The notes beneath the pieces were generated by a model. It was not told where the DNA came from. It made no database searches and saw only the letters and a program-made list of their open reading frames with translations. Positions 51,515-61,014 of a stretch of DNA of 64,000 nucleotides are shown here, piece after piece. Numbering within the stretch: position 1 is the first letter of the stretch; every line of letters starts with the position of its first letter. Location of the stretch: the NCBI RefSeq assembly GCF_900111765.1, contig NZ_FOIB01000010.1:124001-188000 (forward strand), given 5' to 3'. A program made the position numbers and the translations under genes. The DNA is from Myxococcus fulvus (lineage in GTDB: Bacteria; Myxococcota; Myxococcia; Myxococcales; Myxococcaceae).

Positions 51515-51805
51515 TCAGAACTCCGGCATGGCGATACGCACCACGGAGCCCGTCTCCCGCATCAGCTCGAAGGGGTTGAGCGTGTCGTTGGCGTCGCACA
51601 CGCGCCAGAAGTGCTCCGGGTCTCCCAGCGTGCGGTGGGTGAGCAGGTCCAACCGGTCTCCCTCGGTGACGGTGACCTCGGCCAGGACCTTGAGCGCGTT
51701 GCCCGCGGGGATGAAGCGGCGGCGCTTGTAGGCCGCCACGCGCCCGTCCGGCAGCGTGAGGGTGGCGGTCTCGAGATTCGCGTAGCGGCTGGTGGGGTCG
51801 AGCAT
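51515..51805 (-). CDS. gpX/LysM-like small baseplate protein
   Basis: 96 residues. The C-terminal ~60 resemble phage tail protein X and LysM modules: VTVTEGDRLDLLTHRTLGDP, then FWRVCDANDTLNPFEL. It sits between the Afp7-like adaptor and the hub, where LysM-bearing proteins act as tube-to-baseplate joints. No signal peptide, so no peptidoglycan role is needed. Confidence 0.75.
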   Translation of the reverse strand: MLDPTSRYANLETATLTLPDGRVAAYKRRRFIPAGNALKVLAEVTVTEGDRLDLLTHRTLGDPEHFWRVCDANDTLNPFELMRETGSVVRIAMPEF

Positions 51806-51831
51806 GGTGACTCCCGGGTGACGAAGGGGCT

Positions 51832-52473
51832 TCAGCGAGGCAGCGAGGCGTTGGCCACGCCGGAGACGCTTCCGACGACGGCCATGGCCTCCTTGACGAC
51901 CTGGTGCGTGAGGAAGAGGGCGTAGCCGGGGTGCGTGAGGGGCAAATCGTTGTACGAGAGGACGCGCAGCCCCAGGGACACCTTGGCGCGGATGGGGTTG
52001 AGGTTCGGGTCGAAGGCTTCCTCGGTGATGGTGAACTCGGTGAGCTTCACCGGCAGCACGCGCTTGGGACCCCAGACGAAGAGCGTCAAGGGCGCGGTGG
52101 CGGGGACGACCTCGAGCGTGCCCACCTGCATCAGCACGGCGTTGAGGATGACCTGCGCGGTCTTCGGGTAGACGAGCATCTCCAGCGCGGAGAGCTGCGG
52201 GTAGATGCCCACGCTGCCGGCCAGCGCGTCGCCCTGGGCGAGCTGGTCGGTGGCGTCGATCTCCACCTCCACGCGGATGTTCTCCACGGGCGCGCCCTTG
52301 AGCCGGAGCGCCTCCGTGCGGTCCCCGCCTTCGCCCGACATCTGGGGCGTCAGCGTGCGCGTCATGGTGTCCGGGTTGTATTGGAACACCACCAGGCTCG
52401 CGACGGGGTTGAACGGGTCCAACCCGACGATGGCGCCGCGCTGTGTGCGCGGGGTGCGAGGGAACGAGCTCAT
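51832..52473 (-). CDS. Afp7-like CIS tube/baseplate adaptor
   Basis: 213 residues matching the CIS tube-protein N-terminal pattern: VVFQYNPDTMTRTLTPQM is the signature (FxYNPxxL/M). The centre has VEVEIDATDQLA and LSALEMLVYPKTAQV, and later VWGPKRVLPVKLTEFTIT and VSLGLRVLSYNDLP. In the Afp and PVC systems the counterpart carries a C-terminal LysM; here the LysM-like part is a separate gene just downstream. The start overlaps the preceding small gene (ATGA). Confidence 0.83.
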   Translation of the reverse strand: MSSFPRTPRTQRGAIVGLDPFNPVASLVVFQYNPDTMTRTLTPQMSGEGGDRTEALRLKGAPVENIRVEVEIDATDQLAQGDALAGSVGIYPQLSALEMLVYPKTAQVILNAVLMQVGTLEVVPATAPLTLFVWGPKRVLPVKLTEFTITEEAFDPNLNPIRAKVSLGLRVLSYNDLPLTHPGYALFLTHQVVKEAMAVVGSVSGVANASLPR

Positions 52474-52738
52474 CGCGTCGGTCCTCCCTGGCCCAGGCCC
52501 GCGTACACGGCTTGCGCCACCTGGACGCCCAGCGACTGGGGCGCGGCGTGGGGCCGCGTGTGGATGGTGCCCGCGTCCACGCGCGGCACGGCGCCGGACA
52601 GGCCCTGGGGCAGGCCCTGCTCGGTGAGCAGGCGCGTCAGCTCCACGCGCACGGCCTCGCCCACCTGCTCGCGTTGGGAGGCGGGGACGCCGTGGAGCAC
52701 CAGCTCGTCGATGTGCAGGCAGATGTGTCGTGGCGTCG

Positions 52739-52748
<10 letters not shown>
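52470..52748 (-). CDS. Small conserved eCIS protein
   Basis: 92 residues: ICLHIDELVLHGVPASQ near the start and LGVQVAQAVYAGLG at the end, separated by a variable Pro-containing linker. Proteins of this layout (an IDxLVLxGLP start and an LGxxIAxAVxxxL end) recur in eCIS loci between the ATPase and the Afp7-like gene; the function is unknown. It overlaps both neighbours (10 bp with the ATPase end, 4 bp with the adaptor start), so it is translated with them. Confidence 0.72.
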
Positions 52749-54717
<1,969 letters not shown>

Positions 54718-54721
<4 letters not shown>

Positions 54722-55920
54722 GTGACGCTCACCCGCTGGGTGGGGTCGAACACGGGCGGCGTCTGGCTCCGGTCGATGAGGAGCGAGTCCACGCCGTCCA
54801 CGCGCAGCCGGACGTGGTGGTCGCCCGCGGTGAACCCGCGTCCGGTGAAGGTGAGGTTGTCCACGGCCGCGACGCGCTCGGGCGCGGGCAGCTCCTTGCC
54901 TCCGAGCAGCAGGGACACGCGCTGGTCCGGACGGACGCGGGGGCTGAAGGTGGCGGTGAGCGTGACTTCGCCATCGGGGCCGCGCGGCACGGGCGAGGGC
55001 GTGAGCGAGAGGATGCGCGGGGCGAGCGTGAGCGGCAGGGTGGGGGAGGCGTGCTCGACGCCGTTCGTGTCGGTGACGATGACGGACACGGCGTAGGTGC
55101 CCGCGGGCCAGTTGGCCGCGTCGTTCGGGATGGAGGTGGTGAGGCGCGCGGCGGTGACGTCGGCGGCGGGGCGTGTCACCGGCGTGGTCCAGAGTGGATG
55201 CTGGAAGCGCACGCCCACGGTGTTGCCCGCGAGGTGCTGGCCGGTGAGGACGAGCACGTCGCCCAGTCGCGCGCTGGCCTGCTGCTGTGGAGGCGTGATG
55301 GCCTCGAGCAGGGGGAAGGGGGGCAGGGTGTCCGGCTGGACGGAGAGGACGGGGCGCAGCACGGGCAGCGGCGTGGCGCGCGGGCGGGTGCTCTCGATGA
55401 GGACGACGGAGACCTGGTAGACGACGGAGACGCGGTACTGCGTCTGGAACATCGTCCAGAGCTTGGAGAGCTCCTCCAGGGAGAGCGGCTCCGAGGTGAT
55501 GCGCACGCGCTCGGCCTGACGGTGGAGGTCGTTGCCGGGGACGGCGACGCGGAGCTCCTCGGACCCGAGCAGCGGGTGGTCGTGGAGGACGTTCATCGCC
55601 TTGCCCAGCAGCTTGTGGCTCTCCACGTCGTCATCGGACGGGGCGTAGGGCGTGAGCAGGTACGTGAGCCGCAGCGCGAGGGGCGGGTGGCCCGACTCAC
55701 CGGGCTTCACGTGGTGCGGGAAGGTCGTGTTGCGGAGCGCGGCGTCGTGACCGACCTGGAAGAGGAAGATGTTGAGCTGGTGGTGCGTGGCGTCTCGGGC
55801 GCGTGCCTTGTCCGGAGGCAGCGTGGTGACGGTGACGTCCGGCGTGTCCACCTGGAGGTGGTTGAACAGGAGGGTGCGCAGCGTCGCCGTCACCGTCGCG
55901 ATGGAGAGCGAGTTGCTCAT
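54718..55920 (-). CDS. DUF4255 tail terminator (Afp16-like) with Ig-like extension
   Basis: 400 residues. The first ~190 match DUF4255/Pvc16-N, which caps the tube and sheath: IATVTATLRTLL, LNIFLFQVGHDAALRN, LALRLTYLLTPYA and LLGKAMNVLHDHPLLG. The remaining ~200 residues are two Ig-like beta modules (VLTGQHLAGNTVGVRF and LSLTPSPVPRGPDGEVTLTA), longer than the minimal family member. The ATG at 55920 is preceded by GGAGGT, which lies inside the last codons of the mini-ORF upstream, and overlaps that ORF's stop. Confidence 0.87.
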
Positions 55921-56099
55921 CGTCCACCTCCGTGGTGCCGAGCGATGCGCGATGCGTGGCAAGTGCCCGTCACCCACCTCCGCGTCGAAGCCCGATGTGC
56001 GCGGCCGTCACCGAGCGAGTGGAACGGCGCGTCGACCCGTGCCCTCTCAGGGCACGAGACATGGCGCGTGGCCGTCACTGACTGAGAGAGGTGGCTCAT
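55917..56099 (-). CDS. Mini-ORF 3 of the coupled chain (60 aa)
   Basis: A short ORF with a perfect GGAGGT 5 nt before its ATG; the ATG overlaps the previous stop (ATGA). It ends in HHGGGR, and those Gly codons form the ribosome site of the DUF4255 gene. The peptide is rich in Arg, His and Ser (MSHLSQSVTATRHVS at the start), with no known family and no signal peptide. It may be a decayed repeat copy kept because it relays ribosomes, or a real small protein; the sequence cannot decide. Confidence 0.45.
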   Translation of the reverse strand: MSHLSQSVTATRHVSCPERARVDAPFHSLGDGRAHRASTRRWVTGTCHASRIARHHGGGR

Positions 56100-56305
56100 C
56101 GTCCACCTCCCAGGCGAGGCGCGAGGCGTGATGCATGGCGTGCGGCCATCTCGGGCCGGAAGAGATGGCTTCTCGCCTGCCCGGGCGACAGCCGTGACAC
56201 ATGGCGCGCGGATGAGGTCGGGTGCGCGCAGAGCGCGGTCGGCCGTCGAGGCGCGAGACACAGGGCGTGGCGCGCGGCCATCGTCCGACGCGGGAGGCGG
56301 TTCAT
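56096..56305 (-). CDS. Mini-ORF 2 of the coupled chain (69 aa)
   Basis: It starts with MNRLPRRTMAARHALC, nearly the same as mini-ORF 1, and contains a second copy of the motif inside itself (MAARHALCLAPR, later MAARHASRLAPR). Its ATG overlaps the stop of mini-ORF 1, with a weaker GGGAG site upstream. It ends in LGGGR, whose codons form the ribosome site of mini-ORF 3. Strongly basic; no family recognised. Confidence 0.45.
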   Translation of the reverse strand: MNRLPRRTMAARHALCLAPRRPTALCAHPTSSARHVSRLSPGQARSHLFRPEMAARHASRLAPRLGGGR

Positions 56306-56506
56306 CGGCCAACTCCCTTGCGGCGCGTGAGGTAGTCCAGCGACGGAGACGCCGAGGGGCGCGCGGAGAGCGCGGTCGGCCGTCGAGGCGCGAGACACAG
56401 GACGTGGCGCGTGGCCATCATTCGACGCGGGAGGCGGTTCATCGGCCACCTCCGTTGCGGCGCGCGAGGTAGTCCTCCAGCGACGGAGACGCCGAGGGGC
56501 GCGCGG
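56230..56506. repeat. Tandem duplication of about 137 bp
   Basis: Two direct copies, 56230-56366 and 56367-56506, differ at a few positions and by one 3-bp insertion in the second. The unit spans the start of a mini-ORF and the last codons of the 440-residue gene. A 19-bp part of it (56337-56355 and 56477-56495) also occurs inside that gene at 57014-57032. Confidence 0.85.
56302..56442 (-). CDS. Mini-ORF 1 of the coupled chain (46 aa)
   Basis: The ATG overlaps the stop of the 440-residue gene (ATGA) and has GGAGGT 5 nt upstream, inside that gene's last codons. The first half (MNRLPRRMMATRHVLCLAPR) is basic. The second half (RPSASPSLDYLTRRKGVGR) is a copy of the C-terminus of the 440-residue protein (RPSASPSLEDYLARRNGGGR), so it arose by tandem duplication. 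Below the length at which coding can be judged from codon use. Confidence 0.45.
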   Translation of the reverse strand: MNRLPRRMMATRHVLCLAPRRPTALSARPSASPSLDYLTRRKGVGR

Positions 56507-57761
56507 GCACGCTCCGAGGAGGCGCGGCGGGCGCCACCGCGCGCACCTCGATGCGGCCGATGGTGACGTTGATGACCGGGGCCTCCGGTGTCTGCGTTAC
56601 GGCGGGCGGTGCGGCGCGGGGCTCGTGTCCGCCTCGCGCCCTGTCGCCCTCATCCGATTCGAGCGCAGCGGCGAGCGCGCGCGCCTGACGAACGGGCGAG
56701 GCCGGGCGCATCGGGAGGCCCTGCTCCTCGGCGAGCGAATCGCGCGCCATGCCTCGCGTCGTCTCCAGTGCGAGCGACAACCCCACGGCCGTGACGTCCC
56801 CGCGAGTCACCTCATGGGCTCCGGGTGACGCGCGAAGTGACTCAGCCCGAGGCACGATGCCCCTCGGCATGACGCTCCCCTCGCCGCGCGAGGGCTCGTG
56901 CTCCGTTCGAGGCGTGAACTCCCCAGCTCGCCACGCGTGACGTGACGGGGACCCCACCGACTCGTCGGAATGCTCCGTCGAGCGAGAGAGGGGTGACCCG
57001 GCGTCCGTCTCCTCCAGCGACGGAGACGCCGACATCGCACGCGCGGCAAGGCCCTCAGCCCCCGACGTCCTCGCACGCGGAACAACGCCCGCCTCCCCTG
57101 ACGTCCGCGCATGCGTGAAGGCGCCCTCGGAACCCAGCGTCCTCGCGCGAGTCACACGCGTGAAGGCGCCCTCCGCGCTGTTCCACGCGGCCCCCGGCTC
57201 ATGCCGAGCCTCGCGTCCCTCGTGTGCCGTGCCCACCGCGCTCCGTGACGACTGCCCGAGCCCCGTCGCGGTGTCGCCGTCCCTCGAATCCGAAGCCCGT
57301 GTCTCTCCCGTGCGTGGGCCCACGGTGGACGCCGCCGACACGCCCGGACCGGGGTGTCGCGCGGGGCCCTCGCTCACCAGGGCCTCCGCGCGCTCACGGG
57401 AGCTCTCGCCCCTCGACGCGGTCTGCGTCGAGTCGGGCCTGCGTCCGAAGTGCCCCTCACCGACGCCAGGGCCTCCACGGCTCCGAGGCTCGCCGAGCAG
57501 CGGGCCCACCCCGTCCCGAGCCTCTCCGGACCTGGGGGCCTGCGTGCCCATGGGCTCGGCGAGCACCTGGCCCACCGCGCTCCAAGGTTCGCGGTGAGGC
57601 CGGACCTGGCCGAGCGGGGCACGCGATGCTTCACCTGACGTCTCCTCCCACTCCCTCACCACGCCCCGCGCCTCGGGCGCGAAGTACGACGCCGTCCGCG
57701 GCCGGACGCCCTCCGTGGAGCGGACCTGCCGGGCCACCAGATGGCTCAAGTAGTCGCTCAT
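56439..57761 (-). CDS. Low-complexity eCIS protein with conserved ends
   Basis: 440 residues. The N-terminal ~30 (MSDYLSHLVARQV, then RPRTASYFAPE) and C-terminal ~50 (PVINVTIGRIEVRAV, then SPSLEDYLARR) are well ordered and match a hypothetical family I associate with eCIS loci. Everything between is disordered and rich in Arg, Gly, Ser, Glu and Pro, with internal repeats (EGAFTRVTRART, EGAFTHARTSGEAG). The conserved ends plus variable middle would suit a tape measure or scaffold; no other tape-measure candidate is in the locus. That role is inference. The start overlaps the gp51-like stop (ATGA). Confidence 0.7.
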   Translation of the reverse strand: MSDYLSHLVARQVRSTEGVRPRTASYFAPEARGVVREWEETSGEASRAPLGQVRPHREPWSAVGQVLAEPMGTQAPRSGEARDGVGPLLGEPRSRGGPGVGEGHFGRRPDSTQTASRGESSRERAEALVSEGPARHPGPGVSAASTVGPRTGETRASDSRDGDTATGLGQSSRSAVGTAHEGREARHEPGAAWNSAEGAFTRVTRARTLGSEGAFTHARTSGEAGVVPRARTSGAEGLAARAMSASPSLEETDAGSPLSRSTEHSDESVGSPSRHAWRAGEFTPRTEHEPSRGEGSVMPRGIVPRAESLRASPGAHEVTRGDVTAVGLSLALETTRGMARDSLAEEQGLPMRPASPVRQARALAAALESDEGDRARGGHEPRAAPPAVTQTPEAPVINVTIGRIEVRAVAPAAPPRSVPARPSASPSLEDYLARRNGGGR

Positions 57762-58489
57762 CGCCCCACCAGCTCCAGGTAGCGCTGCCGCTTCCAGGGG
57801 CTCATCGCGAGGATGTGCTCCTCGGACCAGCCATACAGGCTCGCCAGCGTGTGCACGTCACGCAAGAGCCGCTGCGCCCACGCCTCCACCTCGCGCCACA
57901 GGAACTCCGCGATGTCGAACCCCGCCGCCCAGCCATGGCCACACCCGGGACACGTCGTGGCCAGCTCCACGCGGGCCTGCGGATCCGCGGCCTCCATCGC
58001 GGAGCTGATGGCGCCCACCACGTCCTCCGGCAGCTCCCGCACCTCCACGTGCGCCCCCTCTCGACGGGCCTCCACCACACACCGCGCCAGCATCTGCCCG
58101 GGCCCCGCCGGCTGCCGCCCCGACGCCAGCGCCGCCAGGTCCCGACTGTCCGGCAGCCGGAACCGCACGGCATGGCCCGCCCGCTCCACCTCCAGCACCT
58201 CCGGCGCCGCGGGCCCGGAGGGGACGCGGATGTCCCCCACCTCGAACGCCAGCTCCACCTGCTCCCCACACCGCGGACACGCCACGAGCCCGGAGATGGC
58301 CCCGCCGAATGTCCCCTCCCGCAACGCCAGCAGCAGCGCGTCCCGGGCACCCACCGGCAGCCGCGCCAGCTCGCCCAGGCTCCGCTCCGGGAAGGCCGCG
58401 CCCAACAGCGCGAGCGCGCGCCCCGCGGACGTGTGCGGGTAGCCCGCCTCCCACGCGCCCAGCAGCTCCGAAGCCGTCAGCGAGCGCAT
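57758..58489 (-). CDS. T4 gp51-like baseplate/assembly protein
   Basis: 243 residues. The C-terminal signature LASLYGWSEEHILAMSPWKR (then RYLELV) is typical of gp51-like and tail-assembly chaperone proteins in phage-tail-like loci. Two zinc-knuckle pairs are visible: CPRCG at about residue 70 and CPGCG at about residue 180. The N-terminus is LTASELLGAWEAGYP. It lies between the tube and the low-complexity gene, 14 bp after the tube stop. It probably acts during assembly and is absent from the mature particle. Confidence 0.75.
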   Translation of the reverse strand: MRSLTASELLGAWEAGYPHTSAGRALALLGAAFPERSLGELARLPVGARDALLLALREGTFGGAISGLVACPRCGEQVELAFEVGDIRVPSGPAAPEVLEVERAGHAVRFRLPDSRDLAALASGRQPAGPGQMLARCVVEARREGAHVEVRELPEDVVGAISSAMEAADPQARVELATTCPGCGHGWAAGFDIAEFLWREVEAWAQRLLRDVHTLASLYGWSEEHILAMSPWKRQRYLELVGR

Positions 58490-58503
58490 GGGGCCTCGGT
58501 GCG

Positions 58504-59031
58504 TCAGGGATTGGGCTCGTTGAAGGTGGGCTCGGTGGGCTCGGTGACGTCGTAGTCACGCTCCCAGCCCTCGTTCTCCAGCTTCAGCGTCTGGATGGCC
58601 ACCGCGTTGGCGTTGGCGTCCAGGTCCGGCATCGCCTGGTACTCCGACACCCAGCAGCGGTAGAGCTTGTAGGAGATGGCCAGCTGTCCGGCCTCGTTGT
58701 AGACCTCCAGGATGATGTCCTTCCTGAAGTCCTTGAGGGACACCTCGGCGCCCAGCCCGGAGCCGTAGTTCCAGACCTTGTTCGCCCAGCGCTCGAACTC
58801 GGTGTCGTGGGTGACGCCGCGCTCCAGGGTGATCGCCTCGTACTCGCTGCGGCCCGGGGACTTGCGGCTGCTGCTGGGGTCGCCGCCCTCGCGGTGCTTG
58901 ACCACCTCCGTGGTGCGCTTGAGGGCGCCCACCTTGCTGATGCCCGCCACGTAGCGGCCATCCCACTTCACCCGGAACTTGAAGTTCTTGTACGGGTCGA
59001 AACGCTGCGCGTTGACGCTGAACTGAGCCAT
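58504..59031 (-). CDS. Inner tube protein (gp19 family)
   Basis: 175 residues of the T4 gp19/Afp1 tail-tube class. RFDPYKNFKFRVKWDGRYV at the start and GISKVGALKRTTEVVKHREG (then the SRKSPGR loop) form the tube barrel; YKLYRCWVSEYQAMPDLDA near the end is the conserved closing strand. It would polymerise as stacked hexamers through which cargo is loaded. Only one tube gene is present, while Afp and PVC loci have three. It follows the sheath gene by 15 bp with AGGGAGA upstream. Confidence 0.92.
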   Translation of the reverse strand: MAQFSVNAQRFDPYKNFKFRVKWDGRYVAGISKVGALKRTTEVVKHREGGDPSSSRKSPGRSEYEAITLERGVTHDTEFERWANKVWNYGSGLGAEVSLKDFRKDIILEVYNEAGQLAISYKLYRCWVSEYQAMPDLDANANAVAIQTLKLENEGWERDYDVTEPTEPTFNEPNP

Positions 59032-59046
59032 GGAATGGGTCTCCCT

Positions 59047-60576
59047 TTACGCCGCGACCTGGCCGGCCATCTGCTGGAGCTTGAGGACCACGAACTCGGC
59101 CGGCTTGAGCGGCGCGAAGCCCACGACGATGTTCACCACGCCGAGGTTGATGTCGTTCTGCGTCGTCGTCTCCTTGTCGCACTTGACGAAGTACGCATCC
59201 CGCGGCGTCTGGCCCTGGAAGGCGCCCTGCCGGAAGAGGTTCTGCATGAAGGCGCCCACGTTGAGGCGGATCTGCGCCCACAGCGGCTCGTCGTTGGGCT
59301 CGAACACCACCCACTGGATGCCCCGGAAGAGGCTCTCCTCGATGTTGAGCGCCAGCCTGCGCACCGGCAGGTACTTCCACTCGTCGGCGAGCAAATCATT
59401 GCCGCGCGTGGTGCGCGCGCCCCACACCACCCGGCCCGCGGCGGGCAGCGAGCGCAGGCAGTTGACGCCCAGCGGGTTCAACTGGCCGTTCTCCTGGTCC
59501 GTGAGCGGCACGCTCAGCTTGGGCACGCCGGTGAGCAGCGCGTCCAGGCCCGCGGGCGCCTTCCACACGCCGCGCTGGGTGTCCGTGCGCGCGATGACGC
59601 CCGCCACCGCGCCGCAGGGCGCGAAGGTGTCCAGCTGGCCCTCCCGCAGGGGATTGGCCTGCACCAGCCGGGGGAAGTAGAGCGCCGCGTTCTTGCTGCG
59701 CAGGCTGCTGGCGTTGAAGCCGGCGACGGCGTCCGCCACGCTGTCCCAGGCCGCCGGCGGGTCCGCGATGAAGATGGCGCGGCGCTCCTCGCAGTAGGCC
59801 GCCGCGTCCGTGGCCAGGTCCGGCTCGATGTCGCCGCCCAGCGTGTGGGGCGCGATGCACAGCAGGTTGAAGACATCCACCTTCTCCAGCGCGAACAGCC
59901 CCTTCTTGTCCGCGCGCAGGCCCGCGGCCTGGGTGAAGTGGGTGCGGGTGAGCGCGCTGCCGTTGGTGCCCGCGTCGGCCGCCGCGGGCGTGGAGGTGCC
60001 CGCAGGAGGCCGGGCCGCGGTGGCGGGCAGGGTCCTCACCCGCAGGAGCGTGGAGCCCTGCGCGAGCACCGTCGGGTAGTAGCGCGCGCTGGCCGCGTCG
60101 ATGGAGAGGTTGATGAACTTCTCCGTCACCCGGGTGCCGGTGTCGGTGACGGTCAGGTTGAAGAGCAGGTCGTCGACGGCCGGCACGCCGGTCTTCTTGG
60201 TGTTGTGGTCCACCACCACGCTGAGCTTGCCGCCCCAGGCGCCGGGGCTCGCCGCCTCCAGCACCAGCGGGCCCCCGGTGGTGGTGAGGCTCAGGTCCGC
60301 CGTCTCCGAGCCGTTGTCCAGGCGGACGACGACGGCCTGGCCGCCTCCGTTGAGGAAGAAGTCGCGGACGGCGAAGCTCATCGCTCCGTCCTCCCACAGA
60401 CCTCCGAAGTTCCGCTCGAAGTCACCGTAGCCGTTGCAGACCACCGGCTCGTTCACCGGTCCGCGCAGCGCGCGTCCGATGAAGGCGGTAATCGACGTGG
60501 GCACCCCGGTGATGGTGCGGACCCCACTGGGAATCTCCTCGATATAGACGCCCGGATAACTGAGAGCTGCCGGCAT
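59047..60576 (-). CDS. Contractile sheath protein
   Basis: 509 residues of the phage sheath family. The first residues are PAALSYPGVYIEEIPSGVRT (the classic YPGVYxEE start), followed by VPTSITAFIGRALRGP. The C-terminal domain holds the most conserved part: VNCLRSLPAAGRVVWGARTT, LNIEESLFRGIQWVVFEPN, and FVKCDKETTTQNDINLG. The middle (about 150-230) is a variable insert exposed on the outside. Only one sheath gene is present (some eCIS loci have up to three). Start fixed by GGGAGGAG 6 nt upstream. Confidence 0.93.
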   Translation of the reverse strand: MPAALSYPGVYIEEIPSGVRTITGVPTSITAFIGRALRGPVNEPVVCNGYGDFERNFGGLWEDGAMSFAVRDFFLNGGGQAVVVRLDNGSETADLSLTTTGGPLVLEAASPGAWGGKLSVVVDHNTKKTGVPAVDDLLFNLTVTDTGTRVTEKFINLSIDAASARYYPTVLAQGSTLLRVRTLPATAARPPAGTSTPAAADAGTNGSALTRTHFTQAAGLRADKKGLFALEKVDVFNLLCIAPHTLGGDIEPDLATDAAAYCEERRAIFIADPPAAWDSVADAVAGFNASSLRSKNAALYFPRLVQANPLREGQLDTFAPCGAVAGVIARTDTQRGVWKAPAGLDALLTGVPKLSVPLTDQENGQLNPLGVNCLRSLPAAGRVVWGARTTRGNDLLADEWKYLPVRRLALNIEESLFRGIQWVVFEPNDEPLWAQIRLNVGAFMQNLFRQGAFQGQTPRDAYFVKCDKETTTQNDINLGVVNIVVGFAPLKPAEFVVLKLQQMAGQVAA

Positions 60577-61014
60577 GGACGACTCCTCCCTCTGCGGGTT
60601 CGTCGACTCCGCCCCGACTCGGCGAGGCAAGAGCCCTGCTACGCGCGGCGCGCTCCCAGTCCCGAGGGAGCACCCCGCACGTCGGGTGACACATTCATCT
60701 GGAGGGGGAGAACGGCAAGCCAATGCCGTCGTGGCAATTCCTATCGCGTGAAACCGCGCGACCCCCCTGGTCTCGGAATCCTGGCTCACTGCTCGGCGAC
60801 GTCTCGGGACTCTGCCAGAAACACGACGGAAAGTCATTCATTCCGTCGTAGTGGTTTCTACTTATGGTGATTGGATGTGTCACGGGTCGGGTGAGCCGGA
60901 CCAATCCAAGACATTGGATGCGGTGTGTTACACGACTTCATTCGTGGCCATCGTTGTACGAACGACGGCGGAAAGATTCCTTCGAAACTCGTTTCGGGGG
61001 GACGAGGCGGTGCG
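60577..61014 (-). promoter_or_regulatory. eCIS control region between cargo and sheath genes
   Basis: 438 bp without a plausible gene. The stretch 60710-60990 is much lower in GC than the locus. It holds two inverted repeats (60823-60849 and 60904-60919) and two related direct copies of ATTGGATG near 60863 and 60913. The last 40 bp before the sheath carry GGGAGGAG. A promoter for the sheath operon is expected here; no clean sigma-70 or sigma-54 box is seen. Confidence 0.6.
60823..60849. repeat. Perfect 9-bp inverted repeat in the control region
   Basis: ACGACGGAA (60823-60831), 9-nt spacer, TTCCGTCGT (60841-60849). It could be an operator for a dimeric regulator, or a weak terminator behind the cargo gene. 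A shorter one, ATCCAA-GACA-TTGGAT, lies at 60904-60919. Confidence 0.7.
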
